Assembly (NCBI RefSeq): GCF_000023585.1
Contig: NC_012914.1
Coordinates: 1,622,501-1,686,500, forward strand
DNA: 64,000 bases
From: Paenibacillus sp. JDR-2
GTDB lineage: Bacteria; Bacillota; Bacilli; Paenibacillales; Paenibacillaceae
Direction of reading: 5' to 3'
Of this stretch, positions 25,226-34,685 are shown piece after piece. The first letter of the stretch is position 1; each line of letters begins with the position of its first letter. The notes under the pieces are model-generated. The model made no database searches. It was not told where the DNA came from and was given only the letters and a program-made list of their open reading frames with translations. The position numbers were made by a program, and so were the translations under genes.

Positions 25226-26257
25226 ATGAAAGAACGTTTGGAAGCATTGCGCGTTGAAGCGCTGCAAGAGCTGCAGCAGGTTGATAATCCGCAGCAGCTG
25301 AATGATTTGCGTGTGAAGTACTTGGGTAAAAAAGGGGCGCTGACCGAGATTTTGCGCGGTATGGGCGGCCTCAGCGCGGAAGAGCGTCCGGTTATCGGGC
25401 AGGTGGGCAATGATGTTCGCGCCGCAATCGAAGGCGTAATCGACGAGAAGCAAAACGCATTCCTCGCTGCCGAGACGGAAAACCGTCTTCGCGCGGAGAC
25501 GATTGACGTAACGCTGCCGGGCAAAGCTTTGCCGACAGGCGCGGTACATCCGTTGAACAAAGTTGCGCAGGAAATCGAAGACGTATTCGTAGGCTTGGGT
25601 TACTCCATTGCCGAAGGTCCCGAGGTAGAGACCGACTATTTCAACTTCGAAGCTCTTAACCTGCCGAAGAACCATCCTGCCCGCGATATGCAGGACTCGT
25701 TCTACATTACGGAAGACATTTTGATGCGCACGCATACGTCGCCGGTTCAGGTCCGTACGATGCAGCAAATGAACGGCAAACCAATCAAGGTTATTTGCCC
25801 GGGCAAAGTATACCGCCGCGATGATGACGATGCTACGCATTCGTTCATGTTCAATCAGATTGAAGGCCTTGTCGTTGGTCCTAACATTCGCATGAGCGAC
25901 CTGAAGGGCACCCTGCTGCAGTTCGTACAGCAAATGTTCGGAGAGCAGGCGCAAATCCGTCTTCGCCCAAGCTTCTTCCCGTTCACGGAGCCAAGCGCGG
26001 AGGTTGACGTAACCTGCGTGCAGTGCGGCGGCCATGGCTGCCGGATGTGCAAGCAGACCGGCTGGCTTGAAATTCTCGGCTGCGGCATGGTGCATCCGCG
26101 CGTTCTCGAGATGGGCGGCTACGATCCGAAGGAAGTGAGCGGTTTTGCGTTCGGCATGGGCGTAGAACGTATCGCGCTTCTGAAATACGGCATCGACGAT
26201 ATCCGTCATTTCTACACGAACGATCAGCGGTTCTTAAGCCAATTCGCGAGAATGTAA
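25226..26257 (+). CDS. pheS: Phenylalanyl-tRNA synthetase alpha subunit
   Basis: 343 residues, the normal length. An N-terminal coiled coil (about 1-90) binds tRNA, and a class II catalytic core follows. [12 protein letters not shown] is motif 2 and [21 protein letters not shown] is motif 3 with its arginine. A CxxC...CxxC cluster ([12 protein letters not shown]) near residue 270 is the zinc-like knuckle known in Firmicutes PheS. GGAGG precedes the ATG. The gene lies behind a T-box and 18 bp before pheT. Confidence 0.97.
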   Translation: MKERLEALRVEALQELQQVDNPQQLNDLRVKYLGKKGALTEILRGMGGLSAEERPVIGQVGNDVRAAIEGVIDEKQNAFLAAETENRLRAETIDVTLPGKALPTGAVHPLNKVAQEIEDVFVGLGYSIAEGPEVETDYFNFEALNLPKNHPARDMQDSFYITEDILMRTHTSPVQVRTMQQMNGKPIKVICPGKVYRRDDDDATHSFMFNQIEGLVVGPNIRMSDLKGTLLQFVQQMFGEQAQIRLRPSFFPFTEPSAEVDVTCVQCGGHGCRMCKQTGWLEILGCGMVHPRVLEMGGYDPKEVSGFAFGMGVERIALLKYGIDDIRHFYTNDQRFLSQFARM

Positions 26258-26275
26258 AGGGAGGGGAAACAAGCG

Positions 26276-28723
26276 ATGAAAGTATCTTACCAATGGTTAA
26301 ATAAATATATTGACTTGACAGGCTACACAGCCGAAGAGTTAGCCGAAAAAATGACGCGCGGCGGTATCGAGATCGACAGCGTGGAATCCTTGAATAAAGG
26401 GGTTTCCGGCGTTGTTGTCGGTTACGTAAAATCCCGCGAGAAGCATCCGGATGCCGATAAGCTTAGCGTTTGCAAGATCGATGTCGGTACAGGCGAAGAG
26501 CTGCAAATCGTATGCGGCGCGAAAAACGTGGACGCCGGCCAAAAGGTGCCGGTTGCGATGATCGGCGCGAAGCTGCCGGGAGATTTCGCAATCAAACGCG
26601 CGAAGCTGCGCGGCGTGGAATCGCAAGGCATGATCTGCTCGGCGAAGGAGCTTGGCATTAACGACAAGCTGCTGCCGAAAGAGCAGCAGGAGGGTATTCT
26701 CGTGCTTCCGGAATCGACTCCGGTTGGCACGCCAATCGGCGAAGTGCTTGGCATCAACGACGAGGTGCTTGAGCTGGATCTGACGCCTAACCGTTCGGAC
26801 TGCCTCAGCATGCTGGGCGTTGCTCACGAGATTGGTGCTTTGACCGGCCGCGAAGTGCGCATCCCCGAACCAGCCGTTAACCATGCGGCAGACCGTGCGG
26901 ACAGCCATATTGCCGTATCGATCAGCGCTCCGGAGCAATGCTCGCATTACAGCGCGCGTTACATCAAAGGCGTGAAGATTGGCCCATCCCCGCAATGGCT
27001 GCAAAACCGCCTGATCGCAGCGGGAGTCCGTCCGATCAGCAACGTGGTTGACGTAACAAACTTCGTGATGCTGGAATATGGCCAGCCGCTGCATGCTTTT
27101 GACGCGGATGCCATTACGACAGGCCGAATTGACGTTCGCTTGGCGAAGCAAGGCGAGAAGATCGTAACCCTGGATGACCAGGAACGTACGCTCGAGCCTC
27201 AAATGCTTGTTATTACGGATGGAGAGAAGCCTGTAGCCCTGGCTGGCGTCATGGGCGGAGCAAGCTCCGAAGTTAACGACAAGACGGTTAACATTTTGCT
27301 GGAGTCGGCGAAGTTCGACGGCGGTACTGTCCGCAAAACCTCCCGCCAGCTTGGCCTTCGTTCGGAATCGAGCATCCGCTTCGAGAAGGAAGTGGATCCG
27401 GCCCGCGTTATTCCGGCACTGAACCGCGCGGCTGCTCTTATTGCCGAGCTTGCCGACGGTCTTGTGGCGGAAGGAATCGTTGAAGCGGTAGTTACAAAAA
27501 CGGAGCCTGCCGTTGTAGAAGTAACGCTGGACAAAATCAACGGTTACCTTGGAACGGAGCTGTCGCGTCTTGAGGTTCAGACAATTTTTGACCGTCTGCA
27601 TTTCAGCTACCGTCTATCCGACGCCAATGACCAGTTCGCCGTAACGGTGCCGACGCGCCGCGGCGATATTACGCGCGATGTTGACTTGATTGAAGAAGTA
27701 GCCCGGTTGTTCGGCTATGACAATATTCCTACTACGCCAATTCACGGCGACGTGACGCCTGGCGGGCTGACCAAGCCGCAGACGATCCGCCGCGAGCTGC
27801 GCAGAAGATTGACCGATGCAGGTCTTTACGAAGTGATCAGCTATTCGTTCACGGGTCCTTCCCGCACCGAGCTGTTCCCTGAGCTGACCGGCAAGGATCT
27901 GAAAGCGGTGAAGCTGGCTATGCCAATGAGCGAGGACCGCAGCGTTCTCCGTACTACGCTGATTGCTCAGCTGATCGAAACAGCAACGTATAACCGCAAC
28001 CGTAAAAATGAGTCTTCCGCTATTTTCGAAATCGGCAGCGTCTTCCATACGGAAGAAGAGCAGCTTACGCGTCTTCCGGAGGAGAAGCAGCGCCTTGCTG
28101 TATTGCTTACAGGCAACCGCGTAGACGCGCAGTGGAACCGCAAAGCCGAGCCGGTTGATTTTTACGATGCCAAAGGCGTTCTGGAAACCGTGATTGACGT
28201 TCTTGGTTTGACCTCGAAGGTTCGTTACGAATCGGCTCAGCCTGCGAACTTCCATCCTGGCAGAACGGCTGCGGTTATCGTGGATACCGCTCATGGACCG
28301 GAAACGATCGGTTACGTTGGCCAGCTGCATCCGACTTTGCAGCATGAAAGCGACCTTGCCGATACGTACGTAGTAGAGGTAGAACTGGGCACATTGTATG
28401 GGCTGGCTGATACCGCCATCGAATACAAGGTACTTCCGCGTTACCCTGCTATGCAGCGCGATATCGCCGTTGTGCTTGAACAGGCGGTTCCGGCAGCGAA
28501 GCTGACAGCAATTGCTTGGGCTGTTGCAGGCGAATTGCTGGAGTCCGTTCGAGTGTTCGACGTATTTACTGGAGAGAAGCTTGGAGCCGGCAAGAAAAGC
28601 GTTGCTTTGTCGCTCGTTTACCGTCATGCGGACCGTACGCTGACCGATGAAGAAGTGACCGAGCTGCACGGCAAAGTTGTTGCCGAGCTTGAACAATCTT
28701 TTGCCGCAGAATTAAGAAAGTAG
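26276..28723 (+). CDS. pheT: Phenylalanyl-tRNA synthetase beta subunit
   Basis: 815 residues. In order: N-terminal domain, EMAP-like tRNA-binding fold (about 40-150, starting VVVGYVKSREKHPDADKL), B3/B4 editing region, B5 domain, catalytic-like core and the C-terminal anticodon-binding FDX-ACB domain (from about 720, PRYPAMQRDIAVV). It forms an alpha2beta2 tetramer with PheS. GGGAGGGG lies 7 nt before the ATG. Confidence 0.97.
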   Translation: MKVSYQWLNKYIDLTGYTAEELAEKMTRGGIEIDSVESLNKGVSGVVVGYVKSREKHPDADKLSVCKIDVGTGEELQIVCGAKNVDAGQKVPVAMIGAKLPGDFAIKRAKLRGVESQGMICSAKELGINDKLLPKEQQEGILVLPESTPVGTPIGEVLGINDEVLELDLTPNRSDCLSMLGVAHEIGALTGREVRIPEPAVNHAADRADSHIAVSISAPEQCSHYSARYIKGVKIGPSPQWLQNRLIAAGVRPISNVVDVTNFVMLEYGQPLHAFDADAITTGRIDVRLAKQGEKIVTLDDQERTLEPQMLVITDGEKPVALAGVMGGASSEVNDKTVNILLESAKFDGGTVRKTSRQLGLRSESSIRFEKEVDPARVIPALNRAAALIAELADGLVAEGIVEAVVTKTEPAVVEVTLDKINGYLGTELSRLEVQTIFDRLHFSYRLSDANDQFAVTVPTRRGDITRDVDLIEEVARLFGYDNIPTTPIHGDVTPGGLTKPQTIRRELRRRLTDAGLYEVISYSFTGPSRTELFPELTGKDLKAVKLAMPMSEDRSVLRTTLIAQLIETATYNRNRKNESSAIFEIGSVFHTEEEQLTRLPEEKQRLAVLLTGNRVDAQWNRKAEPVDFYDAKGVLETVIDVLGLTSKVRYESAQPANFHPGRTAAVIVDTAHGPETIGYVGQLHPTLQHESDLADTYVVEVELGTLYGLADTAIEYKVLPRYPAMQRDIAVVLEQAVPAAKLTAIAWAVAGELLESVRVFDVFTGEKLGAGKKSVALSLVYRHADRTLTDEEVTELHGKVVAELEQSFAAELRK

Positions 28724-28737
28724 GCAGGAAACCTTTT

Positions 28738-28784
28738 AAGCCGCATCGAAATAGTTCCTTGTGAACTTTCGATGCGGCTTTTTT
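28738..28784 (+). terminator. Terminator after pheT
   Basis: A 14-bp perfect stem (AAGCCGCATCGAAA/TTTCGATGCGGCTT) is followed by further T residues. Confidence 0.93.
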
Positions 28785-28936
28785 GTGCTGAAAGGCGCTA
28801 AAAAGGGCTTAAAAGATGAGTTTTTTCACATATTTGAAACTTTCGCAATCGTTTTTTGTTACATAGATGAAGGCAAATGATTGGATTTGCGTATGACTTA
28901 AAAAACGCGGGACGTTGAATAGGAGGATAACCCAGT

Positions 28937-31900
28937 ATGGATGCTGACCAAACCGTAGTAACAGTTGATATATACGGACATCAATATAAGCTTAAAGGTC
29001 ATAACAATATTGATTATATAAAGCGGGTAGCCGGCTCGATCGATGACGCAATGAAAAAGCTGGCGATTGGCAATCCTCGTCTCGATATGCCCAAGCTGGC
29101 CGTTCTGGCAGCTGTTCAGATGACCGAGGAGGTTTTCCGGCTTCGCCGTGAAAACGATACTTTGCACGACGCCGAAGCCAAGCGGCTTGTGCTGGTTGAT
29201 TTGCTCGAGCAGGCAAGCCGGCTGGAGGTTTCGCTGCGTGAAGAGCTTGCGGCTGTTCAGCAGAAATCCAGGTCAGAGCTGGAAGAGCTGCGGGGAGAAT
29301 ACGAAACCGAGCTGGCCGCTGCGAAAGAGGCTGCTGCAGAGGAGCTTGCAGCGAGGCTGGAAGAAGCAGCCGAGCTTCTCGCATTAGCCCAGGCGGAGGC
29401 GACGGAGGAAATCGAGCGTGTCCAGGCGCTAGCGGCAGAGCAGCTGGAGCAGGAGCTTGAGCTTGCGCAGACAAAAGCGGAAGCTGAGCTTGAGCGCGAG
29501 CGCGCGAAGTCCGCGGAAGCGCTGGCGGAGCAGCAAGCGGCAGCGGCGCAGGAGCTTGAACGCGAGCGGGCGCGAGCAGCGGAAGCGGCGGACGAGCTGG
29601 CGCTGGCAGAGGCGCTGGCCGCGGAGGAGCTTGAGCGCGAGCGGGCGAAGGCTGCGGAAGCGCTGGCGGAGCAGCAAGCGGCAGCGGCGCAGGAGCTTGA
29701 GCGCGAGTGGGCGAGAGCTGCGCAAGAGCTGGAGCGTGAGCGGGCGAGGGCAGCGGAAGCGTTAGCCGCGCAGCAAGCGTCGGCAGCGCAGGAGCTGGAG
29801 CAGGAGCGCGCGAGGGCGGCCGAAGCCGCGGAGGAGCTGGCGTTAGCCGAAGCGCTGGCTGCGGAGGAGTTGGAGCGCGAGCGAGCGAAGGCTGCGGAAG
29901 CGCTGGCGGAGCAGCAAGCGGCAGCGACGCAGGAGCTTGAGCGCGAGCGGGGGAAAGCAGCGGAAGCGTTAGCCGCGCAGCAAGCGTCGGCAGCGCAGGA
30001 GCTGGAGCAGGAGCGCGCGAGAGCGGCCGAAGCCGCGGAGGAGCTGGCGTTAGCCGAAGCGCTGGCTGCGGAGGAGTTGGAGCGTGAGCGAGCGAAGGCC
30101 GCGGAAGCGCTGGCGGAGCAGCAAGCGGCAGCGACGCAGGAGCTTGAGCGCGAGCGGGGGAAAGCAGCGGAAGCGTTAGCCGCGCAGCAAGCGTCGGCAG
30201 CGCAAGAGCTGGAGCAGGAGCGCGCCAGAGCGGCCGAAGCCGCGGAGGAGCTGGCGTTAGCCGAAGCGCTGGCTGCGGAGGAGTTGGAGCGCGAGCGAGC
30301 GAAGGCCGCGGAAGCGCTGGCGGAGCAGCTGGAGCTGGAACGCGCAAGAGCGGCGGCAAGTTTGTCGGAGCAGCAGGCGAAGCTGAACGAAGAGCTGGAG
30401 CGTGAACGTTTAAGGGCCGTCGAAGCGGCCGAGGAATGGGCTCTGGCGCAAGCTTTGGCAGCTGAAGAGCTCGAACGCGAGCGCGCAAGAGCAGCGGAAG
30501 TGTTGGCAGCGCACGAGGCGCAAGCGGCACAGGAGCTGGAGCAAGAACGGACGAAGTCGGCGGAAGCTGCGGAGGAGCTGGCGCTGGCTCAAGCCCTGGC
30601 CGCAGAAGAGCTTGAACGCGAGCGCGCAAGGGCAGCGGAAGTGTTGGCAGCGCTGCAGGCGAAGGCGGCACAGGAGTTGGAACAAGAACGCGCGAAAGCG
30701 GTCGAAGCTGCGGACGAGCTGGCGCTGGCGCAAGCCTTATCAGCAGAAGAATTGGAACGTGAACGTGCCGGAGCAGCAGAACTTCTTGCTGCTCTGCAGG
30801 CGAAGGCGGCACAGGAGGTAGAGCAAGAGCGAGCGAAAGCTTCGGAATTGCTAGCCGAGCAAATAGAGCGCGAGCGTGCGAGAGCTGCACAAGCACTAAC
30901 AGAGCAGCAGGCAAAGTCTGAGGAAGAGCTGGAGCGCGAGCGGATCAGAGCGGTAGAAGCTGCTGAAGAATTAGCGTTGGCGCAAGCTATTGCAGCAGAA
31001 GAGCTAGAACACGAGCGGGAAAAGGCCGCAGAAGCCTTCGCTGCTTTGCAGGCGCAAGCCGCACAGGAGCTGGAGCAAGAGCGAGCGAAGACTGCAAAAG
31101 CCGCAGATGAGCTGACGCTGGCGCAAGCTCTTGCAGCAGAAGAGCTAGAACACGAGCGCGAAAAGGCCGCAGAAGCCTTGGCTGCTTTGCAGGCGCAAGC
31201 CGCACAGGAGCTGGAGCAAGAGCGTTTGAAAGCCGCGGAAATACTAGCCGAGCAAGTGGAACGCGAGCGTGCTAGGGCTGCGCAAGCACTAACAGAGCAG
31301 CAAGCGGCGGCAGCCGAGGAGCTTGCCTTAGCGCAGGCCTTGGCCGCAGAAGAATTGGAGCAAGAGCGTGCTAAAGCCGCAGAGCTTGCTGAACAGCTGG
31401 AGCGTGAACGTGCGAAAGCGGCGGAAGCGGCATCCGAGCTGCTGCTGAACCAAACGCTTGCTGCGGAAGAGCTTGATCTTGAACGCATTAGAGCTGCGGA
31501 AGCTTTGTCCGCAAAGCTGGAACAAGAACGCTCCATAGCCGCGATAGCCCTCTCGGAACAGCAGGCGGCAGCGGCACATGAACTGGAACGCGAGCGGATT
31601 AAAGTAGCGGAAGCTGTAGATGAGCTTGCCTTAGCGCAAGTCATTGCTACAGAAGAGTTGGAACAGGAACGCGCAAAAACGCTTGAGCTCATACAGTCGA
31701 AGGAGCAGCAGTGGCAAGAGCAGCTTGCTCAGCTGGAGCAATCGCTGAAGGCTGATTTTGAACGCCGCCGCAATGGCTGGATTGAAGAACGTACAAAACT
31801 TCTTACGAAATTGTCCGAGCTGGAGCAAACTTGGAATCAGGATAAACAGCTGCATGAGCTTCGTCTTGAAGCTGCGGATGAACACCTGATGCAGGCGATA

Positions 31901-33352
31901 GAGAAAGAAGAAGCGCTGCGTACTTCCATCAAGGCGATGGAGCAGCAAACGAATGAGCTTGATCAGCAATATGCTGAAGTTAAAGAGCAGCTGGAGGAAG
32001 TTTCTCAGCAGTATGCACAATCGCTTGAGAAAGTCGGGCAATTGGAGCAGCAAGCTTCCAAGCAGCTGGAGTTGCAGACCGCTGTTGAAGTGCTTGCGGC
32101 GGAACAAACGGAGAAGCTGCAGCGATTGCAGGAGCAATTTGATCTTCTCCAGGATGAAATGGAGAAGCAGCAGCGCCAATTCGAAGCAGAACGCTCTGTT
32201 ATCGAGCAGTTTCATGCGGACCGATACAGCGAAGCAGAACGCCGTCTGGAAGAACAAGCGGGTCAATTAACAGAAGCGTCTGCTATTTTTGAAGAGAAGG
32301 AGCTTGAGCTGGAGCTTCAATATGAAGAGGACAAGCACAAGCTGGAACGTAAATATCAAGATCAGCAGGAGCAGCTTGAGCTGCGTTTTGCCGAGCAGCA
32401 ATTTGAATTGAAGGAACGTTATGAGCAGCAATATGCTGAGCTGAAGCAGCAGCTGGACGCTATTCAGTTGACGAATCAGGAACTGGAAGAACGGCTGCAG
32501 GCACAAAATGCTGCCATGGCAGAGCAGCAGGAGCAGCAAATTGCCGAACTGGAACAGCGTCATCAGGAACAGCTTCGTTCCCTGGAACGGCAGTTCACCG
32601 ATCAGAACGAAGTGCTTGAGCTTAAGTACATGGAACAAATCGAGCTGCTGGAGCGTCAGCAGCAGGAGCTTAAAGCAGATTGGGATGAACGGGAGCAAGA
32701 GAATAACCGTAAACTCGATCAGCAGCGCCAGCAATATGAGCATCGTTACGAGGAACGTCTTTCGGAGGCGGAAGTGCGGTACTCCGAGCTTCTGGCGAAG
32801 CAGGAAGAACAGCAGCATAATCTGCGCTCCCGTATTGAAGAGTTGGAATCTTCTTTGGAAGAGACGGGGCTTCAAAGTCTTGAAAAAGAAGAACAGCTCG
32901 CGAATTCATCAAAACGCGAGAACGAGCTTATGGAGCAGCTGGAATATACCGCTGCCCGCGAACGAATCACGGTACAGCAGATCGAAATTGCCGCACTGCA
33001 GATTCGGGAGCTTAACGAGCAGCTTCAGGCTAAGCAGCAGCTTGCACAGCAAGCGAAGCAGGAAGCGGAGCGTCTGACAGAATCGGAACGTGCCCGCGAA
33101 AAAGCAGAGAAGTCGCTTCTCGAAGAGCTCGAAGCGGCACGCAAAGAAGCGGCAGCAGCTGCGGATCTGCGGGTATTGCTGGATGAGCAGGCGCAATCAC
33201 TGGCCGCTGAGCATCAGGATGCTTCCGGTGAAACGGAAGCACTCCGCGAGGAACTCCGCGTACTTGGCGTGAAGCATGAGAAGCTGGAGATCGAATACCG
33301 CAAGCTTCAAACGGAGTACAATGAATGGATTGAGCTGATCGAACACAGTTAA
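28937..33352 (+). CDS. zapA: ZapA-like cell division protein with a giant repetitive coiled coil
   Basis: 1471 residues. Residues 1-80 are a ZapA domain: VTVDIYGHQYKLKG, then YIKRVAGSIDDAMKKL and LDMPKLAVLAAVQMTEEVFRL. ZapA normally has 80-110 residues, or somewhat more in this family of bacteria, and crosslinks FtsZ filaments. From about residue 85 to the end it is almost pure coiled coil. About 170-900 is Ala/Glu/Arg-rich with repeats of the kind LAAEELERERAKAAEALAEQ. About 900-1400 is Gln/Glu-rich. The last 25 residues (KLQTEYNEWIELIEHS) are less repetitive. Three 207-bp DNA repeats start at 29761, 29968 and 30175. AGGAGGA precedes the ATG. The position after pheT matches zapA synteny in Bacillus. 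No membrane segment is seen. Confidence 0.85.
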   Translation: MDADQTVVTVDIYGHQYKLKGHNNIDYIKRVAGSIDDAMKKLAIGNPRLDMPKLAVLAAVQMTEEVFRLRRENDTLHDAEAKRLVLVDLLEQASRLEVSLREELAAVQQKSRSELEELRGEYETELAAAKEAAAEELAARLEEAAELLALAQAEATEEIERVQALAAEQLEQELELAQTKAEAELERERAKSAEALAEQQAAAAQELERERARAAEAADELALAEALAAEELERERAKAAEALAEQQAAAAQELEREWARAAQELERERARAAEALAAQQASAAQELEQERARAAEAAEELALAEALAAEELERERAKAAEALAEQQAAATQELERERGKAAEALAAQQASAAQELEQERARAAEAAEELALAEALAAEELERERAKAAEALAEQQAAATQELERERGKAAEALAAQQASAAQELEQERARAAEAAEELALAEALAAEELERERAKAAEALAEQLELERARAAASLSEQQAKLNEELERERLRAVEAAEEWALAQALAAEELERERARAAEVLAAHEAQAAQELEQERTKSAEAAEELALAQALAAEELERERARAAEVLAALQAKAAQELEQERAKAVEAADELALAQALSAEELERERAGAAELLAALQAKAAQEVEQERAKASELLAEQIERERARAAQALTEQQAKSEEELERERIRAVEAAEELALAQAIAAEELEHEREKAAEAFAALQAQAAQELEQERAKTAKAADELTLAQALAAEELEHEREKAAEALAALQAQAAQELEQERLKAAEILAEQVERERARAAQALTEQQAAAAEELALAQALAAEELEQERAKAAELAEQLERERAKAAEAASELLLNQTLAAEELDLERIRAAEALSAKLEQERSIAAIALSEQQAAAAHELERERIKVAEAVDELALAQVIATEELEQERAKTLELIQSKEQQWQEQLAQLEQSLKADFERRRNGWIEERTKLLTKLSELEQTWNQDKQLHELRLEAADEHLMQAIEKEEALRTSIKAMEQQTNELDQQYAEVKEQLEEVSQQYAQSLEKVGQLEQQASKQLELQTAVEVLAAEQTEKLQRLQEQFDLLQDEMEKQQRQFEAERSVIEQFHADRYSEAERRLEEQAGQLTEASAIFEEKELELELQYEEDKHKLERKYQDQQEQLELRFAEQQFELKERYEQQYAELKQQLDAIQLTNQELEERLQAQNAAMAEQQEQQIAELEQRHQEQLRSLERQFTDQNEVLELKYMEQIELLERQQQELKADWDEREQENNRKLDQQRQQYEHRYEERLSEAEVRYSELLAKQEEQQHNLRSRIEELESSLEETGLQSLEKEEQLANSSKRENELMEQLEYTAARERITVQQIEIAALQIRELNEQLQAKQQLAQQAKQEAERLTESERAREKAEKSLLEELEAARKEAAAAADLRVLLDEQAQSLAAEHQDASGETEALREELRVLGVKHEKLEIEYRKLQTEYNEWIELIEHS
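29761..30381 (+). repeat. Three near-identical 207-bp tandem repeats inside the zapA-like gene
   Basis: The same sequence, beginning GTTAGCCGCGCAGCAAGCGT, recurs at 29761, 29968 and 30175, exactly 69 codons apart. Copies differ at a few silent or near-silent bases, so the expansion is recent. The third copy decays after about 150 bp. Confidence 0.85.
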
Positions 33353-33365
33353 ACCGCTACAGCAA

Positions 33366-33427
33366 AAAGAGCCACTTGCTAAGGGGTCAGTCCCGGGTCA
33401 GTCCCAAGTGCAGGCGGCTCTTTTGTG
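33366..33427 (+). terminator. Terminator after the zapA-like gene
   Basis: AAAAGAGCC and GGCTCTTTT bracket an inner CACTTG/CAAGTG stem. The loop contains the duplicated sequence GGGTCAGTCCC. Confidence 0.75.
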
Positions 33428-33440
33428 TTAATTAATATGT

Positions 33441-33738
33441 TTGGCTGGCGCGATGAGTCAAATAAGATGGAAAAACCGTGTTAGAGGAGAATTACGATGT
33501 GCCAAACTGGCGCGATGAGCCAAATATGATGGAAAAACCGTGTTAGAGGGGCATAAGGATGTGCCAAACTGGCGCGATGAGCCAAATAAGACGAAAAAAC
33601 CGTGTTAGAGGGGCATAACGATGTGTCTAACTGGCGCGATGAGCCAAATAAGACGGAAAAACCGTGTTAGAGGGGCATAACGATGTGCCAAACTGGCGCG
33701 ATGAGCCAAATAAGATGGAAAACCGTGTTACAGGGGTT
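33441..33738. repeat. Five 62-bp tandem repeats
   Basis: CTGGCGCGATGAG recurs at 33445, 33507, 33569, 33631 and 33693, exactly 62 bp apart. Units also share AAAAACCGTGTTAGAGG. No convincing start, Shine-Dalgarno or conserved frame supports translation. Confidence 0.9.
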
Positions 33739-33757
33739 AGAGAAATGCGCCTCTACA

Positions 33758-33800
33758 CAAAGAAGCCGCTCCAATGTTACAGCATTGGAACGGCTTCTTT
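33758..33800. terminator. Hairpin terminator of the SDR gene
   Basis: AAAGAAGCCG, TCCAATG and their complements form a long stem with one mismatch around TTACAG. It serves the minus-strand gene that ends at 33808. Confidence 0.8.
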
Positions 33801-33807
33801 AATTGAG

Positions 33808-34488
33808 TTACCCATAGCTGACTATAGTTCCGGTAGGACCGCCTACAGGAAGACTGGCCAAGCGGATGAGGTCCGGGGTGACGACTGCCGGGTCTTTGCC
33901 TGTGGCATGCATTTCGGTACGCAGGGTGCCTGGATTGTATAGGTTAACAAGGATGCCGTGCTCATGTTCTTCGTCGGCGAGTGTGCGGGTCAGAGATTCC
34001 AGGCCGGCTTTTGCTGCGCTATAAGCGGCATAACCGCCTGCTCCGTTCCAGGACAAACCGGAGGTTATATTAATAATGCGGCCGTATTTGCTTATGCGCA
34101 TGGTTGGCAGAATGGCTTTTGTAAGAAGAAACGGTCCTGTCAAATTCGTGGCCACTTGCGCATGCCAATTCTCAGAGGTTAATTCCAGCACGGAACCGGG
34201 CTCGAATACGGCCGCATTGTTTAATAACACATGGATGGAACCCCATTTGTCGATTACCTGCTGGACTGCGGATTGAATTTGACTTTCCTGCGTAATGTCG
34301 GTAGGGATGATCAGCGCTTCGCGGCCCGTATTCTGTTTGATCAGCTCGGCTGTCTCCTGCAGCTTGCTTTCGCGGCGGCCTAACAAAGCAACCTCGGCTC
34401 CTTCTTTCGCGAACGAGAGGGAAGTTGCTCTACCGAGTCCTGAACCTGCACCGCTTACGATGGCAATCCGTCCGTTTAATAAGCTCAT
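33808..34488 (-). CDS. Short-chain dehydrogenase/reductase
   Basis: 226 residues. Classical SDR marks are the cofactor loop GAGSGLG (about 14-20), NNAAV (about 90) and the catalytic YAAYSAAKAG (Tyr-x3-Lys form). LGRRES after beta-2 suggests NADP preference. The substrate is unknown. AAGGAGG precedes the ATG. It is the most downstream gene of three minus-strand genes placed between the zapA-like gene and mutS2, and each of the three is separated by its own hairpin. Confidence 0.88.
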   Translation of the reverse strand: MSLLNGRIAIVSGAGSGLGRATSLSFAKEGAEVALLGRRESKLQETAELIKQNTGREALIIPTDITQESQIQSAVQQVIDKWGSIHVLLNNAAVFEPGSVLELTSENWHAQVATNLTGPFLLTKAILPTMRISKYGRIINITSGLSWNGAGGYAAYSAAKAGLESLTRTLADEEHEHGILVNLYNPGTLRTEMHATGKDPAVVTPDLIRLASLPVGGPTGTIVSYG

Positions 34489-34646
34489 GGATCATACCCT
34501 CCTTAAAAGGATAATTTATGAATCATCTTATCAGACCGGAAGGTGGTAGGGGAAGAGTTCGTACCATCAGTCTTTCTTACCCTTTTGTAAAGGAATCATT
34601 ATAATTCATATGTAGGCTGGCAAGCAGGCATGTCGCGGAAAATAAA

Positions 34647-34675
34647 AAAGACCTCTTCAATAAAGAGGTCTTTAC
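34647..34675 (-). terminator. Terminator of the CuA lipoprotein gene
   Basis: AAAGACCTCTT/AAGAGGTCTTT is perfect with a 5-nt loop, flanked by A/T runs that can serve both strands. Confidence 0.85.
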
Positions 34676-34685
34676 AGTAATTTGC

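Noticed and set aside
28992..30914. A 640-codon proline/alanine-rich open frame on the minus strand opposite the zapA-like gene
   Set aside because: It is the antisense shadow of the Ala/Glu/Arg coiled-coil repeats. It has no ribosome binding site and its composition follows entirely from the sense strand.
33441..33738. CRISPR-like array at the 62-bp repeats
   Set aside because: The whole unit is conserved, with no unique spacers, and no cas genes are near.
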